A stretch of 64,000 bases of DNA from Hawksworthiomyces lignivorus. Lineage: Eukaryota > Ascomycota > Sordariomycetes > Ophiostomatales > Ophiostomataceae. The notes under the pieces were generated by a model. That model was not told where the DNA came from. It ran no database searches and saw only the letters and a list, made by a program, of their open reading frames with translations. The stretch spans positions 186,001-250,000 of the forward strand of contig NTMA01000026.1 in NCBI GenBank assembly GCA_002917075.1. Direction: 5' to 3'. Position numbers and translations under genes: made by a program. Each line of letters starts with the position of its first letter. Positions within the stretch are counted from its first letter, which is position 1. Below, piece after piece: positions 34,101-44,805 of the stretch.

Positions 34101-34627
34101 CACCCTCATCTCTTCCTTTCTCGTTTCATTCATCCTCCACCTTCTCGCTTCGCCAGCTCACGATCGTTCCCATACTATTTTATTGCTTGTTGAAGCTGCT
34201 AGATCTGCGTTTATTGCATATCTTCATGCGGTTCATGCTGCCTCTCAAATCAAAACGATCGTGCGTCCCACTTAAATCCCACCATTCCACTTCTTCATAG
34301 ACCTGCACTCACCATTAACAGACTGCTCTAAGATCCAAGGTTCCTGGTATAACTTCAACGTCATCCCCCTCAGATTTCATTCCCTCGACGGAAGGGATCG
34401 CTTGGCATTTCACCACTTTAGGATAACAACTCGTGGCCCATACACACATCTTGCGTGGCCTTTGACTTTTTTTTTCTCCTCCCTCTGTCTTCCCTTTTTA
34501 TATCCCAGCCTTCTCCATTCCTTTTTGAAAATACTTACCGTATTGCACTTTTTTTTGCTATTAGACATATCGACTGGCACTCGTCAATTTTAAAAAAGAC
34601 AAGCAGAAACAAAATCCACGTACAATA
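28714..34627. other. Gene-poor AT-rich region, about 5.9 kb
   Basis: No frame here resembles a known family or splices convincingly. Contents noted: an A-run near 29153-29172, a T-run plus 21-base G-run at 31173-31193, a CT microsatellite near 33098-33111, and a long pyrimidine-rich stretch (about 33950-34560) that probably belongs to the promoter and leader of the next gene. Non-coding RNAs could exist but cannot be supported from sequence alone. Confidence 0.55.
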
Positions 34628-35700
34628 ATGCCTTCCACATCGTGGACGACGCTGGCGTTGGCAGCTGCTTTCGTAGCAGCAAATGCTCTTCCCAGCCCGG
34701 ACGATGATACCGACATTGGAATCGTGCGGCACTACGGTCCCTTTGGCAATGGCTACCCGTTTGGCAGCGGAACCGGGAACGGCAATTCCATCTTTGGCAA
34801 CAACGGTAACGGGTTTCCCGGTATCTTCGGCACTACCCTCCAAAATGCCATCCACTACCGCACCATCCACGGTATCTTGGCGTCTCTCTCTATTGTTGTG
34901 CTCTTCCCCGTCGGCTCCATCTTGATGCGGGTCATCCCCGGTCGGTTTGCCATCTGGGTCCACGGCTTGTTCCAGACAATGGCCTTCATCCTCTACATTG
35001 CCGGCGCCGCTCTTGGCATCTACCTGGTTAAGACGGTCAATATTCCATTTGGCCAAGGAAACCTGGTATGTACCCTCATTTTCCTGTCCATTTCCGCGCG
35101 GCTGCATGCCTTACTTTATTATTTTTATTTTTTATTTTTTTTCCCCCCTCGTGCTAACCGTTCCCATCCTAGCTGAGCAACTCCGCCGTCAACTACCACC
35201 CCATTATGGGCATCGTGACCCTCGTCACCTTGTTCTTCCAACCCATTTTGGGCTTCATCCACCACGCTCGCTTCAAGCAGCTCGGCTACCGCACCTTCTG
35301 GTCCTACATGCACATCTGGAACGGCCGCATCGGTGTCACCGTCGGTATTGTCAACGGCGGCCTCGGCCTCCGCCTCGCCAATGCCGCCTACAACGTCAAG
35401 GTCGCCTACATTGTCGTCGCCGTCATCATTTGGTTCTTCTGGTTCGTCGTCGCCGTCGTCAGCGAGTTCCGCCGCTGGCGCCGCGGCGACAGCCGTGTCG
35501 CAGGTGTGCCCGCGGGCGGCCGCAGGGGCGCCTCCTACCCGCCGCCACCAGGTCGCAGCCGTGCCGTTGGTCGCAGCCCCGAGCCGGAGATGTCTGCGGC
35601 CGACGCTGAGGCACCGCGCCGCCCGCCGCGCAGCGGCGACCGCTCTCCCAAGGTCAGAGACTCCCAGAGCCAGAGCAGCAGGAGCCACTCCCGCGATTAA
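34628..35700 (+). CDS. Cytochrome b561-type integral membrane protein
   Basis: Two exons: 34628..35065 and 35173..35700 (321 residues). A signal peptide (about 1-20, ending ANALPSP) is followed by a Gly/Asn/Phe-rich lumenal segment and about five membrane helices between 80 and 245. Four histidines lie where heme-b ligands sit in cytochrome b561 domains: H81 (TIHGIL), H112 (WVHGLF), H155 (YHPIMG) and H193 (YMHIWNGR). No DOMON domain precedes it. The C-terminal tail (about 245-321) is cytosolic, Arg/Ser/Pro-rich and probably disordered. It may carry electrons across a membrane, for example with ascorbate or in iron reduction; partner unknown. A long pyrimidine-rich leader suggests strong expression. 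Confidence 0.85.
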
Positions 35701-38700
35701 AAAAAAAAGGGATCTTTTTCTTCGTAATAAGTTCTCATCCTGTCTTCATCCTCTTTTGTGTGCGCTGTTTTTCTATTTGCCTCTTCCTTTCTCCTCCTCC
35801 TTTCCTGTCTTATATCCCTGCCATCCCTTTTTCCTATTTCTTTTTTTTTCTTTCACCAAGTTCTAGGTTTAACCAAGAACAAAGGTAAAGCCTAGAAGGA
35901 GAAGATCCAGAACGCCCGCTCCGAAAGCAGGGTACATGAGCACATGGGTTTGAGGAAGTGGCGCCCAATCACTACAACCGAAGCAGGGGGGAAGAACAGT
36001 ATTTTTTGTGCAGTTTATCGGGCTTAGTGATTTTATTCAAGAGAATTTTTATGTCTGGTGTTTTTATGTCTGGTGTTTGGGTAGCAATATACGATATGGA
36101 TAGTAATGGTTTGTTTTGTCCAAAGAAAAGGGGGATTTTTGTTCCTTTTTCTTTTTTTCTCGTTTTGTACACAACTTGGGTTTATTGGTTTGACAGCAGA
36201 AGTAATGCAACGGCCGAAAAAGCAAAGAAAATTTCTTAGAGTCATTGAGATCCCACAATCTAGGAGCAGTCATTCAACTACATGACCGCCTCTAAGCATT
36301 CTGTTTGACGAATCGTTAATGTACTAATCTTTGCAAAAGACGATAGAAATCGTCTCAGACCCGTAGTTCAGCAACTCGCTCTTAACGGAGAAAACATACG
36401 CTGAGAGTGTACGGAGTACATGTATTGCATCTCAATACCAAGGTACACATAAAGAGAGCACCCAAAGAAAATAAGGTGACCTCATTACCATCACAGCTGC
36501 TGGACATTCCCCTTGCGCGCCTGCAGGTCATTGCCTCTTTGGTCAGTGGTAAAGTAAAGCCTGGTTCCCCAAATCTATCTTTTAGGGAAATGATATGCTG
36601 TAACTATCCTATCCCCTCACTGGGGAAATAAAGAACCCCTTTCTGTTGATAAACGCAGATGATCAGCGTCATGGAAACAAGCTTTTATCGTTACTGTTCT
36701 AGAATGCGAAAGGCCATCTAGATCCTATTTAAGATAGAACCATCCATGACGTGCATTTCATTAACCAGTGATCTGGAAATGTCGCCCAGACCTCAAAAGT
36801 GTGAGTTATCTATCCTATGCGAAATACGATAACAAGGCCTTTTCCTTCCTAGACGCAAAAAGTTTTTAAAACGAACGAGACAACAATGAGAGAGCCGAAG
36901 TGCTTCTACGCCGAGCTGCTGTGTATCGCAAGACACGAGCAAGTAGGCGGATATTTTAAGCTAATGGCCAAGGCGCCGGATGGCAGTATTTGATGACGCT
37001 TAGAGTCTTACCCGCATCCTTGCCAGCTACAAGATTGAATCCGAAGCCGGTGTGGTTTGCATTGAACCACTCCGCCAAGCAGATATGCTTAAAAAATAAA
37101 GTTGAAAGGGCTACCGTCGGTGCAACATGGTGTCTTTTCCCGAATTTTCCGAAATATAGCCGTACCTCTTCCTGAAGATCAAAGCCGCTGCTGTTGTCTC
37201 GTTAGATGCCGTTCTGCATTTCATGCCTTACTTCATGTCTCCGCAGCTCGTCGGTAAATCACGATGATGTGTCCGCCGGTTGAACGTCGGCAGCCAAGAC
37301 CCACTTGACTCCGGCAAATTTTATCTGATCCGGAAATCTCGGTAGCGCAAGCCACAGTCTTCAAAGTGAATCAAGGTTGCATGCACGGCTTCGTGCTTGG
37401 CGTCTCGCTATGCAGAGGAGAGGTTAGCAAAATGCACAAACTACGCTCTGCGGAGTACTCCGTAGAACCGTCCTACTCCCCTTTTCTTCTCCATATGAAA
37501 TAAAGAAACAAATAAGGCTAGAATTGTGAGCTCTCGCCTGTTTCTGAACAAGCGTGGACGCGCGTGGGCAGGCTCTGTGTCTCCGTATCCAAAAGTACAA
37601 CAGCCAAATTACTCCGTGGTGTTCTCAGCCTCTCATACAAGCACAGCGGACGAACTCAATTGCCCCATCTGGCATGGTATGCGAAATGTGGCGTGCGTTT
37701 GCCGAGGCCATATTGGTCACTTCGCTAGCATATGCATTGGAAATTAGCACAGGGGGGCAGCACCTCCCTTTTTCCTTACTTTCTTTTCTTCTGCGTAGTG
37801 ATACTCCTTCCTGTAAATGTACCTGAATATGTGCCAAGGCTTAGGTTCTGCTTTGCTTTTTCCGTTTGGAGATCGATTTTGCAAGAGCCTTTGTCTTATT
37901 TCTTTTATTTATTTATTATTATTTAAAAAAATTAAAAAAAAAAAAAACCTCTTCCTGTCTTTATTTTCTTTCTTTTTTTTTTTTTATTGGATATTGATAC
38001 AGGGTTTGGAGGTCTGAGCGTTACTCTGTTCTTTCAAGCTTGATCCAGGACGCAAGTTGGCTCCAGCTTCCAAGAAGCGTCTGCTCTGTACAGAGCTGCA
38101 AATGCAAATGGATTGCGTGAGGAAATGTGCGTTGTGAACATATGCCGCTCTGAGCTTCTCCGAAATCCGAAGTATGATAATACGGAGTAATGCTTCTTTG
38201 AGAGCTCTTTGCGACCCAACAAACGCGGTTCTCAACTGAAGTTTTAAAATTAACAATTCACATTCACCCCACTCAACGCGGCCAGTTGCTTGGCTTTCGC
38301 CTTTTGCGTAGGTCACAGTGACACCATCCTCCCCAGGAAGAATTCTCCCCTGAGATCCACTTGCACCAGCGGAGGGTGTATCAGCCAGCCATCTGATTGG
38401 TGTACCTTTTTTGAATGGTAGTCGAAGGGCCACTCCACACACTTATTGTCATTCACGGCCGGGCTGGTCGGCAGCCTATGGCCTCACGATCTTTCTTTCT
38501 ACACAGCTTTTTGGTATTAATCAACCTGCTCTTCCTTCCCAAACGGCTCCTAGCCAACTACGGCGTAGTCACTCCTGAGTTAGTGTATTTCACATCGTAT
38601 AGGCGTTGTTACAACGGCGTTGTTACGGCCAAATAGGATTCTGTTTGGCTTGTGCCTCTTCATTTGCAACTGCGGCGTACACGTAGGATTTTATTTCTGA

Positions 38701-39488
38701 ATGCCCGGCACATTGCTCTTCTGTGCTTGGTAGTCATTCCCAGCACATTTTACGTGCTCTTCGTATGCTTCTGGTTTTGTAAACAACTTGTTTCTTCTTT
38801 TGCAAGCACGTCTCCAACGAGGCACTTGGAGTAATATGACCCAGCGTGGCTCTGCGTCAGAGCATCATCACCCATGGCTTGGTTTATTCCAATAGAGCGT
38901 ATATCTGCAGATCGTTTCCTATCCTAATCAAAGCTTGCCAGTATGGTGACGCTCTCTGTAGTCCTGGTTGGATCGCTAACAAATGTTTTGCTGCGAAATG
39001 ATCCAAAAAACCCACATGCTGGGGTGTACTTCGCGTGGATGTATTCCCGGGACCCTGCCTACCCTTGTCAAAGTCCAAGCATCTCCGCTCACCTCCACCA
39101 CCACTGTGCCGCATACACGCCCACATTCACGCAGTCTCTCTTTCCCTTGCTGCTATTTTCTTCCCCGACATCATAAATGGCTGATGGTTTCGGGTAATGT
39201 GCGGCGTATTGAAATAAGTCTAGTGCGTTCTTTGGAGGAGACGGGGGATATCTAAATACATGGTTTCCCTTTTCGCTGATCTTTTTTCTTCTCTTTCGTT
39301 CAAGCGTAAACCGCCACACTCACTTAGTCGCTCTCTACTAGTTGTCTCCTCTACCGTAGCTTCTTTGGCTTCGGTCGAGGTAGAGCAGAAGGGAATAGGA
39401 CAGAGCATATTGTTGCTCTTTCTTTTCCTTCGTCCGTTCATTAAGCACAAACAATTATTTTCACGCATCAAATCTACTCGTTGCCAAG
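35701..39488. other. Intergenic, about 3.8 kb, no supported gene
   Basis: AT-rich. It contains a tandem 15-base duplication (36046-36075, TTTTTATGTCTGGTG twice), the palindrome CGGAGTACTCCG at 37451-37462, related half-sites at 36410-36419 and 38181-38190, and homopolymer A/T runs near 37920-37986. A minus-strand open frame (37984-38442) lacks an ATG and any recognisable family. The last 300 bases should be the promoter of the GH55 gene. Confidence 0.5.
37451..37462. repeat. Palindrome CGGAGTACTCCG with related half-sites
   Basis: A perfect 12-base palindrome. Half-sites with TACGGAGTA or its complement recur in other non-coding stretches of this window: 36410-36419, 38181-38190 and 45597-45607. 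It looks like a dispersed short element; function unknown. Confidence 0.5.
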
Positions 39489-42400
39489 ATGCGCAGTCAT
39501 TCATTTCTTTCCGCTTTTGCTCTTTCCGGCGCCCTCTTTTCGTCCGCAGCCCTCGCCCACAAGAACGAGAAGGGCCCTGTCGTCATCTGGGTGACCAGCA
39601 CCATCACCACCTGCCCCTCGCCGCCGCCGCCGAAGTCATGCCTTGAGACGGAGTCCGAGTCCGAGTCGCTGCTGCCGACTAGCAGCGGGACCGGCGTAAG
39701 CGTGCCGACCAGCAAGTCGTCTGCCCCGGGCGGCGGAGGCAAGAGCCCATCGTCATCGTCGTCACCGTCGTCGTCTAGCGTTGTGGTTGTTGTCAGCAGC
39801 AGCACCAACGGCTCGCATCCCAGTGGCTCCGCTTCAGAGCCGTCCGGCCCTTCTAGTTCTGGCTCGGCCTCCGTCGCGCCCGTGTCAAGCTCATCCGTGC
39901 CTGTCTCCGGCAGCGGTTCTGCTTCTTCGGCCCCCAGCTCAGCCCCCAGCTCAGCTCCCAGCTCAACTGCCAGCTCGGCCCCCAGCTCGGCTCCCAGCTC
40001 AGCTCCCAGCTCAGCTCCCAGCTCAGTTCCCAGCTCAGCTCCCAGCTCAGCTCCCAGCTCGGCTCCCAGCTCAGCTTCTGGCTCCGGATCTGCTTCAGCC
40101 TCTGCTTCCCACTCCTCTGCTCGTAGTGGTGCCTCGTCTTCCGGAAGCGCCCCCGCCTCCCTCGGCTCTTCTTCCAGCTCAGGCAGTGCTTCTCCGTCCA
40201 GCCCCGTCTCAAACTCGAGCTCTGCCCCGACTGTCTCTGCAAGTGCTTCTTCCAGCGGCTCTGCCGGTGCTTCTGCCGTCTCATCGTCTAGCATTTCTGC
40301 CAGTTCTCCTGCCAGTGGTTCATCGTCTGCTCAGCCGGTCAGCTCTCCCAGCACCTCCGCGTCCGCCAGCTCGGCTTCTTCTTCGCCTAGCGCTTCGGTA
40401 CCCAGCTCTGTTTCTGCACCCAGCTCTGCATCAGTTTCTAGCTCTGCTTCCGTTTCTAGCTCTGCCTCAATTTCCAGCTCTACTAGCCTGTCAAGCAGCT
40501 CTTCCGTCAGCTCTTCTTCCAGCTCGTCTTCCAGCTCGTCGTCTTCCGCCAGCCCGTCTGCTTCGCTGACATGCGATTCCTTTTACCTCGAGAACATTGC
40601 TCACCAAGGCTTCGCCCCATACGCAGACGAGCCTAGCTACCAGGTCTTCCGAAACGTCAAGGACTTTGGCGCTGTCGGTGACGGTCAGGCCGACGATACT
40701 GCTGCAATCAACGCTGCAATTGCCGACGCCTCAAAGTCCGTTTCTGGTGGACGTTGTAGCCCCGAAGGCTGCAGCTCGACCACAACCAAGCCTGCTCTGG
40801 TCTATTTCCCTGCTGGTACTTACGTCGTGTCCGCCCCCATCATCGATTTCTACTTTACACAACTCATTGGCAACCCTAATTGTGTGCCCACCATCAAGGT
40901 GGCCCCAAACTTTGAGCTTATATACTCAAACGGGCCGTATTCTGTCATCGAAGGCGATCTGAATTATATCTGGCAGCCCGTCAACATCTTTTGGCGCCAA
41001 ATTCGCAACTTTATCATCGATACGACGGCTGTGGACGCCAGTACCCAGATTGCTGGCATCCACTGGGGGACGGGCCAGGCTACGTCGCTGCAGAATATTG
41101 TCTTCAATCTGTCCCAGGAGCCGGGCAATGCGCACATTGGCGTCTACTCGGAGGCGGGCTCGGGTGGCTTCCTGAGCGAGCTGACCGTCAACGGCGGCCA
41201 GTACGGCCTCCACTTTGGCAACCAGCAGTTCACCATGCGCAGCCTTACCTTCAACGGCTGCCAGACGGCAATCCATCAGATCTGGGACTGGGGCTGGCTG
41301 TACTCGGACCTCAACATTCAGAACTGCGACGTCGGCCTGGATCTTAGTGCTGGCGCCCCCACAGCTGCCTCCGTTGCTGGTGTTATTGTTATCGACAGCG
41401 TGTTCCAAAACGTCAAGCAGGCTATCATAATCGGTAAACCTACTGGCACTGGTGCACCCGCCGCCGGCCAGTTCGTGGCAGAGAACGTCCAGCTCATAGA
41501 CGTCGACAAGGTTGTCGTCGACAGTGACGGCAACACTGTTGTCGACGGCTCCACTACGTCTCTTCCACTGTACGGCGTGGGCTCCGGCTATGAAGGCACC
41601 ACGCCCATCACAAACCTGGGCAACATCCAGTCCAACCGCCCGAGCGGCCTCGTCACCGACAGCGGCAAGTACTTCACCATCCCCAAGCCGACGTACGCAG
41701 GGCTCACGGCGGACGACATTATCACCGCCCGCAGCCAGAACGCCAAGGGAGACGGCGTCACCGATGACACTGAGGCTCTTCAGAATGCCTTCCTGCTGAG
41801 CGCCAACACTGGCAAGGTGCTCTTCATCGACTACGGCGTGTACCGCGTCCTGGGCACGATCAACATTCCCCGCGGCGCACGCGTCGTGGGCGAGAGCTAC
41901 CCCGTCATTCTGGCTGACGGTTCTTTTTGGAGCAACGCCGAGACGCCCTTCCCCGTCATTCAGGTTGGTGCGATCGGAGTGGTCGGCAGCATCGAGCTGA
42001 GCGACTTTATCGTGTCGACGCGCGGCGCGCAGCCGGGAGCAATCCTCATCCAGTGGGAGCAGTCTGGCTCTGAAGGCAGCTTCGCTACCATGTGGGACGT
42101 CCACACGCGCGTCGGCGGTTTCGCGGGCTCTGACCTGCAGCTCGCTGACTGCCCGCTGGAGGAGGAGGATGGCGCCACCGCGAACCCCAACTGTATCGCC
42201 GCGTTCATGAGCCTTTACGTCCCCCCCAACGTCCAGTATGCCTACTTTGAGAACAACTGGTTCTGGGTGGCCGACCACGATATCGAAGACCCCAAACTGA
42301 CGCAGATCACCGTATACGCCGGCCGCGGCGTGTACGTCGAGGGCAACAACCTGCTCATGTGGGGCACGGCTGCCGAGCACCACGTGCAGTACCAGTTCCA

Positions 42401-42827
42401 CTTCCACGACGCCAGCGATGTGGTGGCAGGCTTCATCCAGTCCGAGACGGCCTACTACCAGCCGAACCCCGATGCCAGCGTCCCCTTCGCGACCGACGCT
42501 AGATACGCTGACCCGACCTTCAGTCCCGGCCAGTCTGGCTGGGGTGCCCTCTACTCGGGCTCCACCAAGGACGTCACCGTCTACGGTGCTGGCCACTATA
42601 GCTTCTTCACGAACAACAACGCCACTTGCGAGACGTACAATTGCCAGACATCCATCGTTAGTGTGCAGGACGACGCCAAGGTGACCATCTTCACTCTCGT
42701 GACCACGGGCCCCAAGTATGCGCTCGACTATCTAGGCTCGAGCCTGGCCAGCATGGCCGACTCGGCGCAGGCCGCTGGCTTCTCGAGCATTGTGGGTGTC
42801 TTTACGAACGCGTTCACTGCGCCTTAA
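39489..42827 (+). CDS. Secreted GH55 exo/endo-beta-1,3-glucanase with Ser-rich stalk
   Basis: Intronless, 1112 residues. A signal peptide (about 1-23, ending SSAALA) is followed by a short VIWVTSTITTCPSPPPP region, a Ser/Ala/Pro/Thr-rich stalk (about 60-355) and a tandem pair of right-handed beta-helix (Pectate_lyase_3) domains. The first opens with FRNVKDFGAVGDGQADDTAAIN; the second with ARSQNAKGDGVTDDTEALQ. The GH55 signature ENNWFWVADHD is present near residue 920. GH55 enzymes hydrolyse beta-1,3-glucan (laminarin, fungal cell wall). The stalk is likely heavily O-mannosylated, placing the enzyme at or near the wall. The VTSTITTC segment resembles fungal wall proteins. GC-rich coding contrasts with the AT-rich flanks. 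Confidence 0.92.
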   Translation: MRSHSFLSAFALSGALFSSAALAHKNEKGPVVIWVTSTITTCPSPPPPKSCLETESESESLLPTSSGTGVSVPTSKSSAPGGGGKSPSSSSSPSSSSVVVVVSSSTNGSHPSGSASEPSGPSSSGSASVAPVSSSSVPVSGSGSASSAPSSAPSSAPSSTASSAPSSAPSSAPSSAPSSVPSSAPSSAPSSAPSSASGSGSASASASHSSARSGASSSGSAPASLGSSSSSGSASPSSPVSNSSSAPTVSASASSSGSAGASAVSSSSISASSPASGSSSAQPVSSPSTSASASSASSSPSASVPSSVSAPSSASVSSSASVSSSASISSSTSLSSSSSVSSSSSSSSSSSSSASPSASLTCDSFYLENIAHQGFAPYADEPSYQVFRNVKDFGAVGDGQADDTAAINAAIADASKSVSGGRCSPEGCSSTTTKPALVYFPAGTYVVSAPIIDFYFTQLIGNPNCVPTIKVAPNFELIYSNGPYSVIEGDLNYIWQPVNIFWRQIRNFIIDTTAVDASTQIAGIHWGTGQATSLQNIVFNLSQEPGNAHIGVYSEAGSGGFLSELTVNGGQYGLHFGNQQFTMRSLTFNGCQTAIHQIWDWGWLYSDLNIQNCDVGLDLSAGAPTAASVAGVIVIDSVFQNVKQAIIIGKPTGTGAPAAGQFVAENVQLIDVDKVVVDSDGNTVVDGSTTSLPLYGVGSGYEGTTPITNLGNIQSNRPSGLVTDSGKYFTIPKPTYAGLTADDIITARSQNAKGDGVTDDTEALQNAFLLSANTGKVLFIDYGVYRVLGTINIPRGARVVGESYPVILADGSFWSNAETPFPVIQVGAIGVVGSIELSDFIVSTRGAQPGAILIQWEQSGSEGSFATMWDVHTRVGGFAGSDLQLADCPLEEEDGATANPNCIAAFMSLYVPPNVQYAYFENNWFWVADHDIEDPKLTQITVYAGRGVYVEGNNLLMWGTAAEHHVQYQFHFHDASDVVAGFIQSETAYYQPNPDASVPFATDARYADPTFSPGQSGWGALYSGSTKDVTVYGAGHYSFFTNNNATCETYNCQTSIVSVQDDAKVTIFTLVTTGPKYALDYLGSSLASMADSAQAAGFSSIVGVFTNAFTAP
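39924..40077 (+). repeat. Tandem 12-nt coding repeat (Ser-Ser-Ala-Pro units)
   Basis: About 13 near-identical 12-base units (AGCTCAGCTCCC and variants) encode repeated SSAP within the stalk of the GH55 protein. Unit substitutions (ACT, GTT) are few, suggesting recent expansion by slippage or recombination. Confidence 0.85.
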
Positions 42828-43680
42828 GTAGATCGAGTTAATGAAAGAAAAAAAAGAGATGAAGGGATAATGGAGATGTAGTTTTTTCACGTGGTTGTTA
42901 TTTTCGGTATTAACTTACTTACCGTAATACCTTTTTTTCTCTGTATTTAAATATTGAGAGTCCATATCTCTTCTGTTTGGAGCCTTCCTCTTGTGGTTAA
43001 TTATGATGCATGAGCTAGTTCGATTCCCCATCAACCGCAGAACATGATCTCCGCAACTCTCGATATCTCGGCTATCTACAAAAAATAAAATAAAATAAGA
43101 CAGAAAAAAAGAAAAGAAAAAGAAAAAGAAAAACCATAAAGGAGCGGTTCAGTATGTAGTACAGTATTTAAAAATGTGTTCAACGGCCACTTCAGGGCTG
43201 TCGGCTTAAGTCTGGCATTTCTTCTTTATCCTCCTGCCTCATTAGGTGGCTCTGCCGAGATGCTTAGCGATGCGCCGCGGTTCACCACGAGATCATCGTC
43301 ACAAGCAACTAATACGACAACAACGTTTCTTCCAAGGTCTGGCTCCGGCATAGCCACGGTCATTTTGTTTGCTGAAGTGTAACCTCAATGTCGACTTTGG
43401 GAAGATACTGTTACATCTTGTGACAGGCACACTGCTACTTAGTAGTACTACATTTTGATAAGTTTAAAAGTATTGTATGCCTGACCATCATTTTCTGTGA
43501 GAACTGCGAGAATCACGATTTCTCAAAACAGAAGCTAGTTTTAAAGTCATTGCGGATTTTCCTTGTAGTCATGTGGAACCGCGAAGAGATACACGTAGAT
43601 AAATAAGGGACCTGCAAATATGCTATTCGCGGTGATTTTTGTCAAGAGCATCGATAGCTAGGTATATATTAAACTTCATC
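42828..43680. other. Intergenic between GH55 and GH18 genes
   Basis: AT-rich, with an AAAAT/AAAAG purine microsatellite (about 43079-43134). Short frames only; none has a convincing ATG start. The last part should be the promoter of the GH18 gene. Confidence 0.5.
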
Positions 43681-44805
43681 ATGATTTATCTTTCTTTACT
43701 TTGGTGCTTACTCTGGCTGTCGCCTCTACCTCACGGAGTACTTTCGGCGGCCTTACCAGAAAGTGGCGACGCTGTTAGTGTTAGCCAGTTTGCCGAGCGT
43801 GAAGTGCAGACAACTGATCTACCCCGTCTCGTCATATACTTCCAGACCACCCATGACCAAAATGGGCAGCCCATATCTATGCTTCCACTTATCACAGAGA
43901 AGAGCATCGCCCTGACACACTTGATTGTTTGCTCGTTTCACATCAACGAGAACGGGCAAATTCATCTCAACGATTATCCGCCTTGGGACGCTCATTTTGC
44001 TACCCTGTGGAACGAGACCGCCGTCCTGCAGCGAGCTGGCATTAAAGTGATGGGCATGGTCGGTGGCGCTGCGCCTGGCTCCTTTACGAATGAGACGCTG
44101 GACGGGGACGACGCTGCCTTCACCGTGTACTATGCCCAGCTGCACGACGTCATAACGCAGTACGGCCTGCAGGGAATGGACCTCGACGTCGAGCAGTCCA
44201 TGAGCCAGTCCGGCATTGAGCGGCTTGTCAATCGGCTCAATACCGACTTTGGTCCAGATTTTTTGATCACACTAGCTCCCGTGGCTTCGGCCCTGTCGGG
44301 AGCAGGTGCAAATCTCAGTGGGTTCAATTACGCGCTGCTAGAAGCCACAGACGGCGTCGCCATATCCTTTTACAACGCGCAGTTCTACAACGGTTTTGGT
44401 ACCATGGCTACGCCGGCCGACTTTGAGACAGTTGTTGGTGCTGGTTGGCCTCCCACGAAAGTCCTCATGGGCCAGATCACGACGCCCTCTGCAGGGTATG
44501 ACTACGTGCCTTTTGACGTGCTGAACCAAACAGTGACGGAACTGCGCGCAGAGTATGGTACCCTCGGTGGAATTATGGGCTGGGAATATTTCAACAGCGA
44601 ACCGGGAGGCACATCAGCACCATGGCAGTGGGCGCAGGAGATGACGGCGATTTTGAGACCTGGACAAGTGCCCAAGTTAACCATAACAGCCACAGACGCT
44701 CATCGACTTGAAGACGCCTGGAAACGGAGCGTGATACTGTCCGACAGTGAGACAGTTGAATCGATAGAACCTAATGTTAACTACGCAGGAATGGTAAACG
44801 CGTAG
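43681..44805 (+). CDS. Secreted GH18 chitinase / endo-N-acetylglucosaminidase-like
   Basis: Intronless, 374 residues from ATG 43681. A hydrophobic signal sequence (about 1-24, LWCLLWLSPLPHGVLSA) is followed by a single GH18 barrel. The strand-3 motif KVMGMVGGAAPGSF matches the SxGG region, and the catalytic strand 4 reads YGLQGMDLDVEQ, giving D167, D169 and E171; the first Asp of the usual DxxDxDxE is Gln164. GIMGWEYFNSEPGG is the strand-8 Trp motif. No carbohydrate-binding module or GPI signal is clear; a short Asp/Glu-containing tail follows residue 330. It should cleave chitin or N-glycan core GlcNAc linkages. It lies 0.85 kb from the GH55 glucanase on the same strand. Confidence 0.88.
   Translation: MIYLSLLWCLLWLSPLPHGVLSAALPESGDAVSVSQFAEREVQTTDLPRLVIYFQTTHDQNGQPISMLPLITEKSIALTHLIVCSFHINENGQIHLNDYPPWDAHFATLWNETAVLQRAGIKVMGMVGGAAPGSFTNETLDGDDAAFTVYYAQLHDVITQYGLQGMDLDVEQSMSQSGIERLVNRLNTDFGPDFLITLAPVASALSGAGANLSGFNYALLEATDGVAISFYNAQFYNGFGTMATPADFETVVGAGWPPTKVLMGQITTPSAGYDYVPFDVLNQTVTELRAEYGTLGGIMGWEYFNSEPGGTSAPWQWAQEMTAILRPGQVPKLTITATDAHRLEDAWKRSVILSDSETVESIEPNVNYAGMVNA

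Noticed and set aside
33809..34300. Plus-strand frame of 163 residues upstream of the cytochrome b561-type gene
   Set aside because: Driven by a pyrimidine-rich promoter/leader (Ser/Leu/Phe-rich translation); no domain.
37984..38442. Minus-strand open frame of 152 residues
   Set aside because: No ATG (starts GTG after a TAA), no recognised domain and no flanking splice sites that extend it.
40926..42596. Long minus-strand open frame (556 residues) opposite the GH55 gene
   Set aside because: It is the antisense shadow of a GC-rich coding region; composition is rich in Val/Asp/His/Arg and matches no family, while the plus strand gives a complete GH55 enzyme.
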